Shown piece after piece: positions 34,074-46,139 of a stretch of DNA of 64,000 bases. Source of the DNA: Leguminivora glycinivorella (taxonomy: Eukaryota > Arthropoda > Insecta > Lepidoptera > Tortricidae). The stretch spans positions 6,262,001-6,326,000 of the forward strand of contig NC_062971.1 of NCBI RefSeq assembly GCF_023078275.1, read 5' to 3'. The translations under genes were made by a program, and so were the position numbers. Each line of letters opens with the position of its first letter. Position 1 is the stretch's first letter. The notes below the pieces were generated by a model. It was not told the DNA's origin. It did not search any database and worked only from the letters and a program-made list of their open reading frames with translations.

Positions 34074-34590
34074 CCCCCTGCCGCAAAATGTACAAAAAGC
34101 AAAATGTACGCAACGCGCAAAATGTAACAACAGGATACGCAAAATGTTCAGAAGATAAAACGTACAATAAGCGGAACGTACAAAAGCACATTGAACTATC
34201 GCATAATGTACAAATCTGAAAATGCGCACTACTAGCAAAATGTACAATACGCAAAACGTGTAATATGCAGATAGAGTTGATAGCAAAATGTACTTTTTTT
34301 CGCCTTTTGTGTGTATAAGGGGTAAAAGAGTAAACCCAGTAGTGGTGTGGGACACATAAAAGGCGAAAAAATGTACATATTGCTATCAAATATATCTGCA
34401 AATTACACGTTTTACGTATTGTACGTTTTGCTAGTAATGCGCATTTTCAGATTTGTACATTATGCGATTGTTCAATGTGCTTTTGTACCTTCCGCTTATT
34501 GTTCGTTTTATCTTCTGCACATTTTGCGCTTATTTAGCATTTTGCCTATTGTTACATTTTTTGCGTTGTGTACATTTTGCGGCAGAGGGG
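34074..34590. mobile_element. Fold-back element built of a reiterated 11-mer
   Basis: A 517-bp inverted repeat: arms about 34074-34312 and 34354-34590 with a short unpaired centre. The arms are made of roughly eleven degenerate copies of GCAAAATGTAC at irregular 13-25 bp spacing. The termini are ccccctgccgc and gcggcagagggg, flanked by AAT on both sides, a possible 3-bp duplication. Overlapping frames on both strands are by-products of the symmetry. Confidence 0.75.
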
Positions 34591-37415
34591 AATGGAGAAA
34601 TTCTGTATTTCCTTAATATTGTGTCCAATTTAAACGATACTGAACGAACTAAAATACCAATACTCTGTGAGTGCTAACTTCTCAATCGACAGCCTCCACT
34701 AAAATGTCTTCCTCAATTGCAAAGTGGAACTTTATTTCTTTTTCAACATCGTACATTTTACTACTGAGTATGAAAGAGTTGCAGGAAACTTATCACTTAC
34801 TTACTCAGTTGCAGTTCCTGTTTAGCAAGGCAATTCTAACTTACGCTAATATTATTAAGACATCTAAAAATATATCATTCAAATATCCTGATTCTCTCTC
34901 ATTCTTGTCCGTAGTCGTAGTGGCGCGAGCGAGACGCAGACTAAGTGGTATGTTTTAGATATCGTTCTGATGTCAATTCACGTTTAAATTGACTTATAGG
35001 ATGTTGATACTTTTATTTATATGCCCGTATCTTTAAGCGCTTTATACGGGTGCATTACGCGAATTTATAAACAGAAATAACTTAACCTCGTTGCTAACTG
35101 ATGAAACCTTTTTTCTATTTTTAATAAAATGTATAAATTACCGACAAATATTATTTATTTTGTTTAATAAAATTTATAAATTACCTTTTAGTGTAGCCAA
35201 CCAAGTACTTAATTCAAACGTAAACAATTTTATTAACAGCTAAAAAAATTTAAGTTTGACTGGTTTCGTTATACCGTTCCCGATTCCGATGTGTAGAAAC
35301 TCGCGAATATTTGTATGATGTTGATGAAATAATACATATATACGTGTAACTAATGTAGTTATATAATTATTATGTCTTAATTAATTCCTTAATATAATTA
35401 TATTATATAATTTGATATTTAAAAAGAAATAAATATTTACCAATACTCTATGCGTAATGTGCAACGTCACATAAATACTACTGGCCTTAGCGTCTATTTC
35501 AGACGATTTATGGTACAATGTCCGAGAGACATCGCTTTTGATGACTAAAGAGACCTATGCGAGAGCGACATATTTTGCCACATAGCTAACAAGGGAAGCT
35601 TGCTACCGATTGCGACGTTTCGCTATGGTGTCTTCTTTCCCATCTGTCAGCAAGTGCCGCAAACCAGGTCTCATCGACGACCTTGCGACCATCCCCAACG
35701 CACATAAATAGACGATTAGTAACACATCTGCTCTCATCACCCATTAAAATAACACATGGCACTAAAGCTTATTAAGTAGAGGTTTATTACAACCCAATAT
35801 TTTACGAGTCGCAGATCAAAGATCATTCATTTCATTTGGCTGCACTGTACAGTTAAACTAATATATTTACATCGTATGATTCGTATGCAATAAACATGAC
35901 TTTATTACGTGTTTAACACAGCCGTAAAATATGCATGCACATTTCCCACATTTAAATAATACCTACATGGAGTTGCAAATTTTGTTCTTAGTTCCTTTAT
36001 GGTGCGATAAATACTTAGGAGTCGTACAAAATAACAAATCATATACAAGCAAAAACCTTTCAGATCTGTTTCACGTTTATAAACTATCATTATTTATATA
36101 ATACGATAAATAACAGAATAAAACAATACTAAAAGAGAGTTTTATCGATGGATATGATTATATAAATAAATTTCTGTCTTCTGATTGTAACTTATGACAT
36201 GGAAGATATAAACAAAGATACAATACCTAATTTGCAACTTATAGATAAGCATAAATGAATTCTTTATGGTATTTGCAGTAGTAGCATATGTATTCATTAG
36301 ACGTAACCACGCCTCAACTGTATGTCTGAATTATATTTTTATATACCACCTACTTCTATTGTTATAGTAGTTTATTATAATACATATCATATCACATATT
36401 ATCTAGGTACGTTACTATGTAAGTGTTAATAGAACTGCGTCTTAATCAATAATTAGTATAGGTGGTGAACTCAGGTTTTTATCTTAAAATCCCAACAAAT
36501 GTATTTATTTATTTCATCAAATGTGTTACCTCTATTCAAACATACACAGAACATAAAATGTATATCATCGTACTCCAATCTCAAGATTTAATAAGTCGAA
36601 ACAAATCTAGAAGATCATTGCATTCATGAATTGACACCAAAGTAACCTAGCATGACTTGCTCGACAAAGAAGGCCCACCCAATTGTAATTTGAAGTTTTT
36701 GGTCAGAATTTCAAGTTCACTCAACAATTAAAACATCAATTCATCTGACCTTTAAACCTTGTATTTTGAAATATAAGGTTGAATTTTCTTTGTTAACACA
36801 TTTTTAATATTGTCTATGCTGGATGCGTAAAGTAATTTGGAAGCCCATATTAAAAGACGAGTCATCTGTGAGTAGAATTGTTGATGATTGGTCCTAAGCT
36901 TGGTACTTCTACCAAGCTCAGGTAGGGAATGAATTACATTATTGGAATATTTTAAAGAAATCTTATTTCAATATAAAGACTTTGTTTCACATTAAAGTTT
37001 TGCTTAATCTGACATCTGACACTGTTCTTTAAAATGCGCAAACGCTACATTGTGATTGCAATTTGTTGCAATTAAATATAATATCAATTAACATGCCATC
37101 GCATTCTAATCGCATTCGTATCATATTTATGTAAACAACTAAATATTATGCCTTATAACAGTGATGTGTTGGTGAAGTAAAATAAAATGAAATGTTAAAT
37201 GAGATAAAATGCTAAATGAGATCGTGGATGCGATACTCCCAATAAACTGTGCAAGGACACTGAAGAGTAAACTAGGACATGAAAATAAGACAAATTTCAA
37301 AAGAAGACAAACAAATGAGAGATACAATACGAAATATGAAATTAATAAAGAACCTTACAAATTTATGGACGATGTTCAAACACACGAAATTAAAAGAACG
37401 ACAAGAAGTAAAGCA
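34591..37415. other. Upstream region and possible 5' UTR of the receptor gene
   Basis: No coding signal. 35460-35710 is GC-richer than its neighbours. The promoter and any non-coding first exon should lie here or further left, but I cannot place a start site from sequence alone. Confidence 0.35.
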
Positions 37416-38061
37416 ATGAAAATAGAAATTCCATGTTTGTTAGGTCTTCTCGTTTTTTATGTGTGTATAGCGAATGTTATTATTAAGTGTGATGCAAGTG
37501 TTGATGACAAAGCTTTGAGAGATGAAAGAAATATACATGGAATGTATATGCACAACAAGGGATCACCAAAATATTGGCATGGTCATAGAAACGGGGGTAA
37601 GTTATTTGGTAAAAATCACCACAAAAGAGCTTCGGTCCCTGACGATGAAGACAAAGAAACTTACTCAGACCTTGATGAAGATGATAAACGTTATAATTAC
37701 TATAGCCGTAAACACCCAATTCCAAATTTTATTGGGAACGAGAGCTATGTTATTGGTCATCCGCATGATTTAGTATCAAACCCCTACTATGTACAAGATG
37801 TAAACTTTAAACTAAGACCTGATATGAGTCAGTTCAGCGAGAAAATACTCAAATTAGGAGTTCTCTTGCCAACGAGTCCAAAACTTTCGGAATTTTCAAT
37901 GGCCAAAGTTCTACCGATTTTGGAAATTGCTATCCGCGCCGTAACAAAACCTGATGGCCCTCTACCGGGATGGAAGATTCTAGTAGACTACCGGGACACA
38001 AGATGCTCTTCTATAGACGGACCACTAGCCGCTTTTGAATTCTACGTAAATGGTTCTGCAG
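37416..38061 (+). CDS. Natriuretic-peptide-receptor-like protein, first coding exon
   Basis: First coding exon of an ANF_receptor-fold cell-surface receptor. I choose the ATG at 37416 because it starts a good signal peptide (residues 1 to about 27: MKIEIPC, then a hydrophobic LLGLLVFYV core). An in-frame ATG at 37209, preceded at once by a stop, would add 69 residues and bury that signal. Residues 28-145 are a charged, low-complexity, His/Tyr-rich linker with dibasic KR at 70-71 and 91-92 and a sequon at N108. The ligand-binding fold begins near residue 146 (KLGVLLP) and includes GPLPGWKILVDYRDTRC. C197 and C223 (next exon) are 26 residues apart, like the first disulfide of vertebrate natriuretic peptide receptors. 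The exon ends at GCAG|GTAAGA, phase 1. The family binds peptide hormones outside the cell and often signals through cGMP. Family confident; exact orthologue unknown. Confidence 0.85.
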
Positions 38062-38202
38062 GTAAGATTCACTAATTAAAAATTTAATGCAATTTTTTTT
38101 TTTTAAATTGACAGTATACCTAATACAAATGTGGGTATATAGAGTTTCATTATTATTTTCAATGATAGACGTTAGATAAGACAGTTGTGGTAAATATTCC
38201 AG
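38062..38202 (+). other. Intron 1 of the receptor gene
   Basis: A short intron of 141 bp with donor GTAAGA and acceptor TTCCAG and a T-rich stretch near the donor. It contains no recognisable repeat. Confidence 0.85.
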
Positions 38203-38396
38203 ATGCCTTCATCGGGCCGGGTTGTGAGTACGTGATAGCACCCGTTGCGAGGTACGCCGGGGCTTGGGGCATACCTGTGCTGACTGCGGGGGCTATGGCT
38301 GACTCATTCATCCACAAAAGTAGTTACTACACGTCGCTTACCAGAATGATGGGCAGCTATACTCAGGCCAGTATCGCCATCAGCAAAATTTTCGAG
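38203..38396 (+). CDS. Natriuretic-peptide-receptor-like protein, second coding exon
   Basis: This exon follows a 141-bp intron (38062-38202) ending in TTCCAG. The phase-1 join makes an Asp codon across the junction (g|at), giving NGSA-DAFIGPGC. It adds 65 residues (216-280) with the family's most recognisable block: the FIGPGCEY motif, APVARYAGAWGIPVLTAGA, and a TR-x-x-GSY segment, as in the ligand-binding domain of vertebrate NPR-A, NPR-B and NPR-C. C223 should pair with C197 of the previous exon. The exon ends KIFE|GTAAAT in phase 0, and the next coding piece is about 7.1 kb downstream. The match to the family consensus is strong over nearly the whole exon. The alternative, a receptor without a cyclase (NPR-C type), cannot be excluded here. 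Confidence 0.9.
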
Positions 38397-39941
38397 GTAA
38401 ATCAAAAGTCTACTGGTGTTATGTAATTGTTCTAGATTTTTCTTTGCTATATGAGATATTTTTAATTTATGGTTTGTTTTATTGGAGACGATCAAAACAC
38501 AAAATGTGAGGGTATCCTTATTTTATAACTTTCCATTTGTTCGAAAGGTACTTTATGGTATAATCAGATATTAAACCTCAGTTCAAAAATATGTTGAATA
38601 TTAAGTAAAAAAATCCTTTCCGACAAGTGAAAAGTATTTGCCGCACCACGCTTTACGTTGTTAATTGTTTTATAAGTGTCATTTATTTGTTCGTTCGCTT
38701 GTGTGAATATTGTGAAACTATTTTTATGTTCATATTTTAAATACCCAAACCCACAAAAAAGTCTATTATAATTCAATCATTTTAAGTGAATTGAAGTTTA
38801 ATTGTGTAGGAATGTTCAATCCCAATTCTGAAACGGTACCTAAAGTCTCCGATTTCATAATAAAACATTAAATATTCAGCATTTTTTATATACATTTATT
38901 GTTAATAGATATTTCATAGAATCAATGAAATATTAATATGTTTTTGGAATATGAATGAAGATAAATAAATACTCGTACAAGACGATTTAGATAAAATTAA
39001 TGAGTTTTTGTAAACGTACGACAAGATTGATACATGCAAATGATACGGAGCGATCTCGAATCAATTGCCGTTAAATTAAATAGTTTCATTTACATAAAAA
39101 GTTTACTTAAAAAATTCATATTGTTTCACTTTATAATTTATATACTAGTATGTACTGACCAAATAAATCCAAAAAATATGTATGGTGGAGTTGGAAATGT
39201 AATCATTTAAGAACAAATATTTATCTACGTTTGTCTAAGATGGCCTAAAACGTAATAATTATGAACATTCACTGAACTGAGACTGAAGTTAAATGGAATC
39301 ACGCTGGAAAATCTGATGCATCAGTGATGATGAAAACAAATATTTATTTATAAATTTAACTATTTCTTATTCTTAAATGGGGTTGCGAACAGGAAAAAGA
39401 CCAAATGGTTTTTTTTTTCAGAATTATGAAAAAAAAACGAAAATAAACAAGCATCCTTTGTTTTTTTTTCCAAATACGTTTTTTTTTTCAGATGCACATA
39501 CGACAATAACGGTTTCTTGTGATTTGTGACGTTTCCGTAACAATAACTTATATTTTAATTTGATAAAAAATTATGTAGTATACAAACGTTTATTGGGGAA
39601 TCCACGATGCGGCGGTGGTCCCAACAGTATATTGCAATAACTACCAATTACAGATTTGATGTTAGTTTTATAAAACCATAAATTAAAGTTATTAAATTAA
39701 ATTCGTTTATAATTAACATAAAGTCTAAAAAACCGTGTAAAAGTATTAACTGCTTTGCAAATTTTGGAATTATGTGCTTTAGAATTTAAAAAAAACATAT
39801 TCTAAAAAAAACTGTTCTTGAATGAATCGAAATGAACAATTACCTACAAATGCACAGAACAAAACTTAATTCAAGAATTGCTGTAAGTTTTAGAACAAGT
39901 TTTATTTTTCATAATAAACTAAGCAATTCCAATTAAAGTAT

Positions 39942-40020
39942 TCTTTATTTAAATAGGCTTCCAGCAAGCTCTTTTAAATTATTATTTTAAAGCGCAACAA
40001 GATTGTATAATTGTTATAGC
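39942..40020 (-). mobile_element. CR1-like 3' end fragment, same type as 28165
   Basis: tattctttatttaaataggct and agctcttttaaatt match the 3' end of the element at 28165 (tattctttattcaaataggc, gcacttttaaatt). Heavily truncated. Confidence 0.6.
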
Positions 40021-40491
40021 CGATTATATCCTGCATAATGAATGAATTCAGTCGATCTATTTTTCTTAGTTTTTTTTATGAAATAGGCAGTAAACGAGCA
40101 GACGAGCTATTTCGATTTTAACTTTAAATATTTATATTCAAACAAGAAAGAGTTCATGTAACCGAGGGTTTTATATACGTTCAAGCTTTTGCTCCGTGGC
40201 TCTGTTATCCCTCAATGATAAAAAGAGGCTACCTATTATTAGGCATTAATATTTATATACCATATATTATACATATATAATATATGTACCGTGTGTATGG
40301 ATGAATATAGTGAAAAACTAAAAATAAGAGTAAACAATAATAATAAACAATAACATACATGAGCATTATGTTCCAAAACACTTTTTTAATGTATTTTTCA
40401 TTACTTACTTTCAATTTTTGGCGTAACATGGCGATAAAAAAATCTTAAAATTTCAGAAAAAATAAGACGTTTCTAATTTAAGACGATACGG

Positions 40492-40839
40492 TAGGGGTCA
40501 ATTCTCCATACAAACGCTCTCGACTATTTCCTCCCTGGTTTTTGAAGATAGAGCAATGATTTTTTCAACACAGATTGTTATTATTTTTATCTGTGTCGGA
40601 CCGTTTTGATTTTTTTGATATTCTGCTTTTTAAAGATTCTAGAGCCAATCAAAAAATTACAAAAACGGCCTTTTTCATTGTGGCGCAAAAAAAGGTGTGA
40701 TACTCAAGATTGTTAACAATGAACCAAAAAAGCTAAACGGTCCGACATAGATTATTTCATTGTTATTCAGATTCTCAAATTTCGTTCCGATTGATTAAGT
40801 TTTGAAGGAGGAAAGAGTCGAGAGCGGAACCTCGATTTT
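40492..40839 (+). mobile_element. Second copy of the 7653-8010 element
   Basis: Opposite orientation to the first: gacgatacggtagggg at the left and gagagcggaacctcgatttt at the right, with the same internal inverted words. No clear flanking duplication. Confidence 0.68.
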
Positions 40840-43035
40840 AAAGATTTTTTTGAAATATCTTTTGACTGAGTTGTTCTTAATGAACAATTTTTTTTTGATA
40901 AATCTAGTTAATAACACTTGTATATTTAACTAAAATTCCCAAGTTGAAATGGGGGCTCCTTTCCATTTTAGCATTTTCGCTACCGTATCTTCTTAATACG
41001 TTAAAGTCTCCTTTGTAGTGTAGTGTACGAGTAGTGTAGTTATTCTCTTGGCCGGAAATCCTCACTTTCCCGGCCTCCGCTGTATTTTACTATGTCGCTA
41101 TAAGAAAATTTGGTATTATTTTTATTTTGACTGCACAAACAATAGCTTCAGGTGGTCTCACGGTTTGATTGTAACTATTAATTCATAAACAATACATCGG
41201 CAACTACATATAAGTACATATTATACAGATTTTTCGTATTTTACAAGATAGTGTAGTTTTAGGTTTGTTTATTTTACTTACTATTTATATTCCGGTATGT
41301 GTTACCAGAGCCAATACCATGATTTTTTGACGTATAAGGTACAGCACTATCAGCGGGGAGTGGGAGTGACCATACTATACGATAGTACTCTTTATTACAC
41401 TGTGGCAGAGGCTCAGAAAAGTGACATTGTGAATTGTGTCCATAACCTTGGCGTTTTTAGACAAAATTACTCGGTTAACTATGCTATTTAAACGTCATGT
41501 GTGATGTGAATAATTTATGTATATTATATCACAATACATGACCTTGAAACGGTTTTCTTTTAATTAAATGCCCTTGAAAATGCACCTGTGTAAGTGTGTA
41601 CACAAAACTATATGCCTAAAGTCTAATGTTCACAAGCATAAGTATATAGATAGATATGTAGGTATATGATTTCGTTATTAATACTTTCAAGAAACATGGG
41701 ATACGACATGGATATGAGACATGGATGGGATGCGACATGGAGATAGGATAGTTAGGAACCTACGTGTACATATTATTGGCACCTATTCGTATATTTCATA
41801 TTTCCAAACTTAAAAATTTTTAGTCGTTGAAATTAAAGACATGTTGGTTGACAAAAAATATAAATATTATTTTTACTCAATCATTTAGGTACCACATTAT
41901 CAATTCTGTTCGGATATCTCTTTAAGCCTATTATTTTTTATTTTTACTCGCCTACAAAATGGAACGCTTTAGTAAACTTTTGTTGAAATTCCTAATCGGA
42001 CGTCGCCCCCTCTTTCCTTCCTTCCCTTTAGAAATCCCGAGGATTCGTCGGTTTTAATCCTCTGCCCACTTTTCTCAGCCCAGATATATTATGCTGTTGA
42101 AAAGTATTTTATGTTACAAAGTTTTATTTGGTTGTCAATTTCACTTAGATATTTATTTTCGGCGATTTTTATAATTGAAAAATATTTTTTCTTGTTTTAC
42201 ACTTACTTAGTAACGGTCGCGGTCTTCAAAGTTGAGAAAAGTACCTAAAAAAAATGTAGACACCCTTCTTCTCCAGAATAATCGAAAGAGGTTATGAGTC
42301 CGATATGTGGAAAAAGGAGATAGAACGAATAGCAAAAAAAGACGCGTTTACATTCATCGATATTTTTTTCAAAAGTTTTAATGAATTAAACGAGTATGTA
42401 TGGAACGCCGATGTTGAACATTTTGCTACTGAATTCATAACCTTTTGATTTGTTAAGTCCAAATTGTCTGTGACGAATACGGGACAAGCCATTCGTGGGG
42501 TTAAGTATATAAGGCACATTCAATATATATACCAAAATAATTGTAGAACTGAATGTTGACATGACTATGCCACTCTTAATAAGTTTCCATGATCAGATAC
42601 AGATCGCTATCAGCCTTCCGGTTTTGCTTATTCAGTTCACGTCTCTCGGTGACGACATGGACGGTGGACCCATTTTAATGGGTCGTGTTTGTTGTCTCAC
42701 GTGTTCCTTATCTGTTTTACGAAAGATTTAGGGAGATATTTCGTTAAGTAAAAACAAAATTTCACAGCAAGAAATGTTCTGTTAACTTTGTTCTGACCCT
42801 GAGAGAATATACCGGGATTACCGGGAGGGCCCTGTGACAAAGCAAAAAAATAAACTGTAGGCCTCCTTATACCGACCAACATTTGTTCAGCGACTTTAAA
42901 AAAACTTTTATTTTGATTTTTATCACCCTTGAAGGTTTTTTCTAAAAGGTAAATGTATTGCGAATTCTGTTAAGTTTAAAGTGTGACAGACAACGTCAAT
43001 GACAACAATAATGACGTACATTGAAGCTTATATTT

Positions 43036-43138
43036 GAGGAGTGTCTTTTAAAAAGGACTTATTTCAATAAGTCAACAAGGGTTATTTCTCTAGGAAGACA
43101 TAGATAAAAATAACCTCTGTAGACTTATAGAAGTCCTC
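43036..43138. mobile_element. 103-bp insertion with ATTT target duplication
   Basis: Starts GAGGAGTGTC, ends AAGTCCTC. ATTT is found on both sides here and once in the empty paralogue at 49905-50254. Confidence 0.7.
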
Positions 43139-43150
43139 ATTTATTTTGTA

Positions 43151-43329
43151 CTAGCTTTTGCCCGCGGCTTCGCTCGCGTTAGAAAGGGACAAAACGTAGC
43201 CTATGTCACTCTCCATCCCTTCAACTATCTCCACTTAAAAAATCACGTTAATTCGTCGCTCCGTTTTGCCGTGAAAGACGGACAAACAAACAGACACACA
43301 CACTTTCCCATTTATAATATTAGTATGGA
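43151..43329 (-). mobile_element. Short Helitron-like element, copy 3, with empty-site paralogue
   Basis: Inserted between A43150 and T43330 of a MITE. The uninterrupted MITE at 49905-50254 reads ttattttgtatgaaaaatt across the same point, so the ends are exact and no target duplication was made. Confidence 0.85.
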
Positions 43330-43674
43330 TGAAAAATTAAAATAATAAAGACTTCATAATATTTCAAAGTCGCTTAAAAAATGTTTGCGTAGTATAAGGA
43401 GTATAGCCTACAGTTTAATTTTTTGCTTTTGTTACATACCCCACCCCTTTTTTAGACATAATATGATAACACATTTTGAATCTTCAGATTTAGCTATGTG
43501 TTTCCTGCTTTTTAATTTTAATAGGTACTTTTAGTCAGTTTTCTGTATACCTGTCTTTTGCAATGTTGTATTAGTGTTGTTATTATTTCAATGTAGAATG
43601 CATTTATACCTATTTTTTAGCGATAAGATTAAGATTAGCGGACAAAGATTATCATGAAAGCTGTCACCGTACTT

Positions 43675-44445
43675 CAGCAGTTCTCAAAAAGTTTGTACAT
43701 AGCCACGTCAGGAAATTTTAATTGATCCTTTTTTGTTACCAACAATTACCATATACATACCTTAATGACGAAATAAAACTTACTAAAATCTCAATTCACC
43801 AAAAAAATCTTGGTAACAAAAAAAAAACTTTTTCCTTAATTTTTGTACAAACTCTTTGAGAACTGCTGACTTACAGTAAACGGACATAAAGAATGCACAT
43901 TGGTCTTTGGAAAGAGACAATGAGGAGGCACACTGACATTTTATCCCGCCAGGCGGCGCCTTGCAAGTGTCTAGGCATGTCACTGTCATTAATATGTGTG
44001 AGAGAGAAAAACATATCATCTTCTCGCTCTGACGTACGGAGTAATAGGGTGGCGCCATCTGTCATAACCTTTGAGTGTGCCTCCTCATTAACGTCACATA
44101 AGCAAGAAATAGACAACGCTCTACGAAGACGAAAAACCGAATGTGCATTCTTTATGGCCGTTTACTGTAATAACAGCAGTTCTCGAAAAGTTTGTACAAA
44201 AATTAAGGAAAAAGTTAAATTTGTTTTTTTTATTCCTTTTTTGTTACCAAGGTTTATTTAATGAATTGAGGTTTTAGTAAATTTTATTTCATCAGGTTCT
44301 CTAGTATCTATATTTTCTTAATTATAACAATTATCCTGTATATATCTTACGAAAGTCGACTTATATCACTAAATGTTGGTAACAAAATAGGATGAATTAA
44401 AATTTGCTGACGTGGCTATGTACAAACTTTTCGAGAACTGCTGAT
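43675..44445. repeat. Inverted pair of elements around a nested hairpin
   Basis: The outer copies 43675-43870 (+) and 44173-44445 (-) belong to one family (agttctcgaaaagtttgtaca ends; a third copy is at 50496-50770). Inside are inverted arms 43871-43911 and 44133-44171 and the 43919 MITE. Confidence 0.75.
43919..44090. mobile_element. MITE (aatgaggaggcacac termini), copy 2
   Basis: Lies at the centre of a larger inverted structure (43675-44445); about 95% identical to the first copy by eye. Confidence 0.75.
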
Positions 44446-45023
44446 AATGTATTATTTTACTTAGACAATACAATGTGGTGTATTGTCTGTGTCGTTTATG
44501 GTTTGGGTTATTGATTATGTTTTAATGAAACTTATTTTAAGCTTTCATTAGTCTTTGTTCATAATTGTAATATATTTTAAGTTTTATTATCCACTACCAC
44601 CGGACCTTATCCTTTTTTTTCACTCAATGTTTAAATTAGATTTTGTGTTTTCTTTTTTAACTTGTTTTATGTAAAGTTGTCATGTGATTTTATTAAAAAT
44701 CAATTAAAAAACACTTATTTATTTTAAGTTGACCTTATTGTTAGAATCAGCAATATTTAATAATTGAAACAATGATCTCGTATGGGAGATACTCTGCCAC
44801 TGGTACTCAAAGTTAAAATGTAGTAACTCTATGCATCCCATAAACAGTTACATTTTTTCTTTACTCTGAGAAAATTATATACAGATGTAGTGCAAAAATT
44901 TGCCTTCGTATTGTTACGGAAACGTACGCACGTGTCATGCTATTTCAGTCATCCTCAGTACAAGATACATTGACACTAACATGACAAATTTCAAAGTAAC
45001 GACGATATAAATTCCAAAAAGAA

Positions 45024-45389
45024 CTGGCCCCGTAGCCGAATGGCATTTCTCCGACGCCAAACGAAAGCGATACGCCGCTGGCTCTGTCGCGCCAATACGC
45101 AAGCGCGATAGAGATAGATATCTACTAGCGCTTCGTTTCGTGAGCGTGTCGTGAGCGATTGTGCCATTCGGCTAGCCACCCTGAAGTTTCAACATTAGGT
45201 AACTTCATTTTCAATTAAGTGTCAGGGTGCTTAGCCGAATGGCACAAACGGTCATGAAACGGAACGGTAGTAGATATCTATCTACTATCTCTATCACTCT
45301 TGCGTATTGGCGCGACAGAGCCAGACTAGTTTTCGCGGCGTTTCGTTTTCGTTTCGCGTCGGAGAAATGCCATTCGGCTACGGGGCCAG
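45024..45389. mobile_element. Large fold-back MITE next to exon 3
   Basis: Arms 45024-45184 and 45224-45389 start ctggccccgtagccgaatgg and end ccattcggctacggggccag, with a spacer of about 39 bp. It ends 124 bp before the exon 3 acceptor. Confidence 0.75.
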
Positions 45390-45513
45390 ATCTAACAAGT
45401 TATAATTTTTTTATGAGTCTCACTTTGTTTGAAACTAAATAATTATAATGTCTTGCGGGTACATCGTACCCTGTAGAGATACCACAAGTAAGAGAAGTTT
45501 CATCTTGTTCCAG

Positions 45514-45727
45514 GAGTTTAACTGGCACCGAGTTGGCATGTTATACCACAACAATGACGTGTCGACCGCCGCCGGAAATAGCCGGTGCTTCCACACTCTG
45601 AGTCCGGTGTTCTCGATACTGCAGAAACGGTCCGGCGCAGACATCCGGAACCATATGTTTGACGAGAACAACACGACATCTACGAGATTTAAACAGCTTT
45701 TGCAGAAGCTGTCTTTGACCACTAGAA
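45514..45727 (+). CDS. Natriuretic-peptide-receptor-like protein, third coding exon
   Basis: The acceptor is a pyrimidine-rich tract ending TTGTTCCAG at 45513. The phase-0 join gives KIFE-EFNWHRVGMLY, the expected strand after the TR-x-x-GSY block of the fold. The exon encodes 71 residues (281-351). C305 (GNSRCF) sits where family members have the first Cys of the second disulfide; its partner would be in the next exon. N332 (NNT) is a possible glycosylation site. The donor is GAA|GTGAGT at 45727/45728, phase 1. I found no later exon in the remaining 18 kb, so membrane-spanning and intracellular domains are outside the window. The exon begins 124 bp after a large fold-back element. Confidence 0.88.
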
Positions 45728-46139
45728 GTGAGTAAACTTTTACGTTAAGCTGATGATTGAAATAAACTATTATGAAATTGTTATTTTTTCACTTGTGGCG
45801 TCTTGATATTTGTGTTGAAATCAATTTGATGGTAGTTTTATTTTAGTTTCTAATCAATGGTACCTAATTAAAGTCACAATTGGTTACGTTTCGTAATCGT
45901 ATCATCGTAGATAGCTCATACCGTCGCTCTTCTCTAGTGGCGCGATAAGGCAAGGGTCCGTTTCGGTCGCCACGTAGCGTCTACAATTGTTACTTCGGCT
46001 AGACCGAAACAGGGCGGCCAATTCCTCGGATACCAAAATGTGCTTAAACGGCACATGAAAAAGTATCGTATAGAGCCCTCGATGGGAGCAGCAGGCAGCT
46101 GTATGCACTGAATGGCGGAGTTAAATAAATAGTTCGGTA

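Larger units (their letters stand above)
42820..43446. mobile_element. MITE with two nested insertions
   Basis: Its inverted ends and body match 49905-50254. Relative to that copy it carries a 103-bp insertion (43036-43138, ATTT duplicated) and a Helitron-like element (43151-43329). Confidence 0.78.
38397..45513 (+). other. Intron 2 of the receptor gene, repeat-loaded
   Basis: A 7.1-kb intron with donor GTAAAT and acceptor TTCCAG. Its first 1.5 kb and 40840-42819 are AT-rich with nothing I recognise. It carries a non-LTR 3' end (39942), the 40492 repeat, a composite MITE with nested insertions (42820-43446), an inverted element pair (43675-44445) and a fold-back element (45024). Short open frames here are not supported as coding. 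Confidence 0.75.

Noticed and set aside
34032..34677. Overlapping long frames on both strands with similar Cys/Phe/Leu-rich peptides
   Set aside because: They arise from the inverted repeat of the GCAAAATGTAC array; frames mirror each other and lack any domain.
37209..37415. Upstream in-frame ATG giving 69 extra residues
   Set aside because: It would bury the signal peptide, and the added sequence looks like untranslated DNA.
43783..44261. Frames on both strands around 44000
   Set aside because: Products of the nested inverted repeat.
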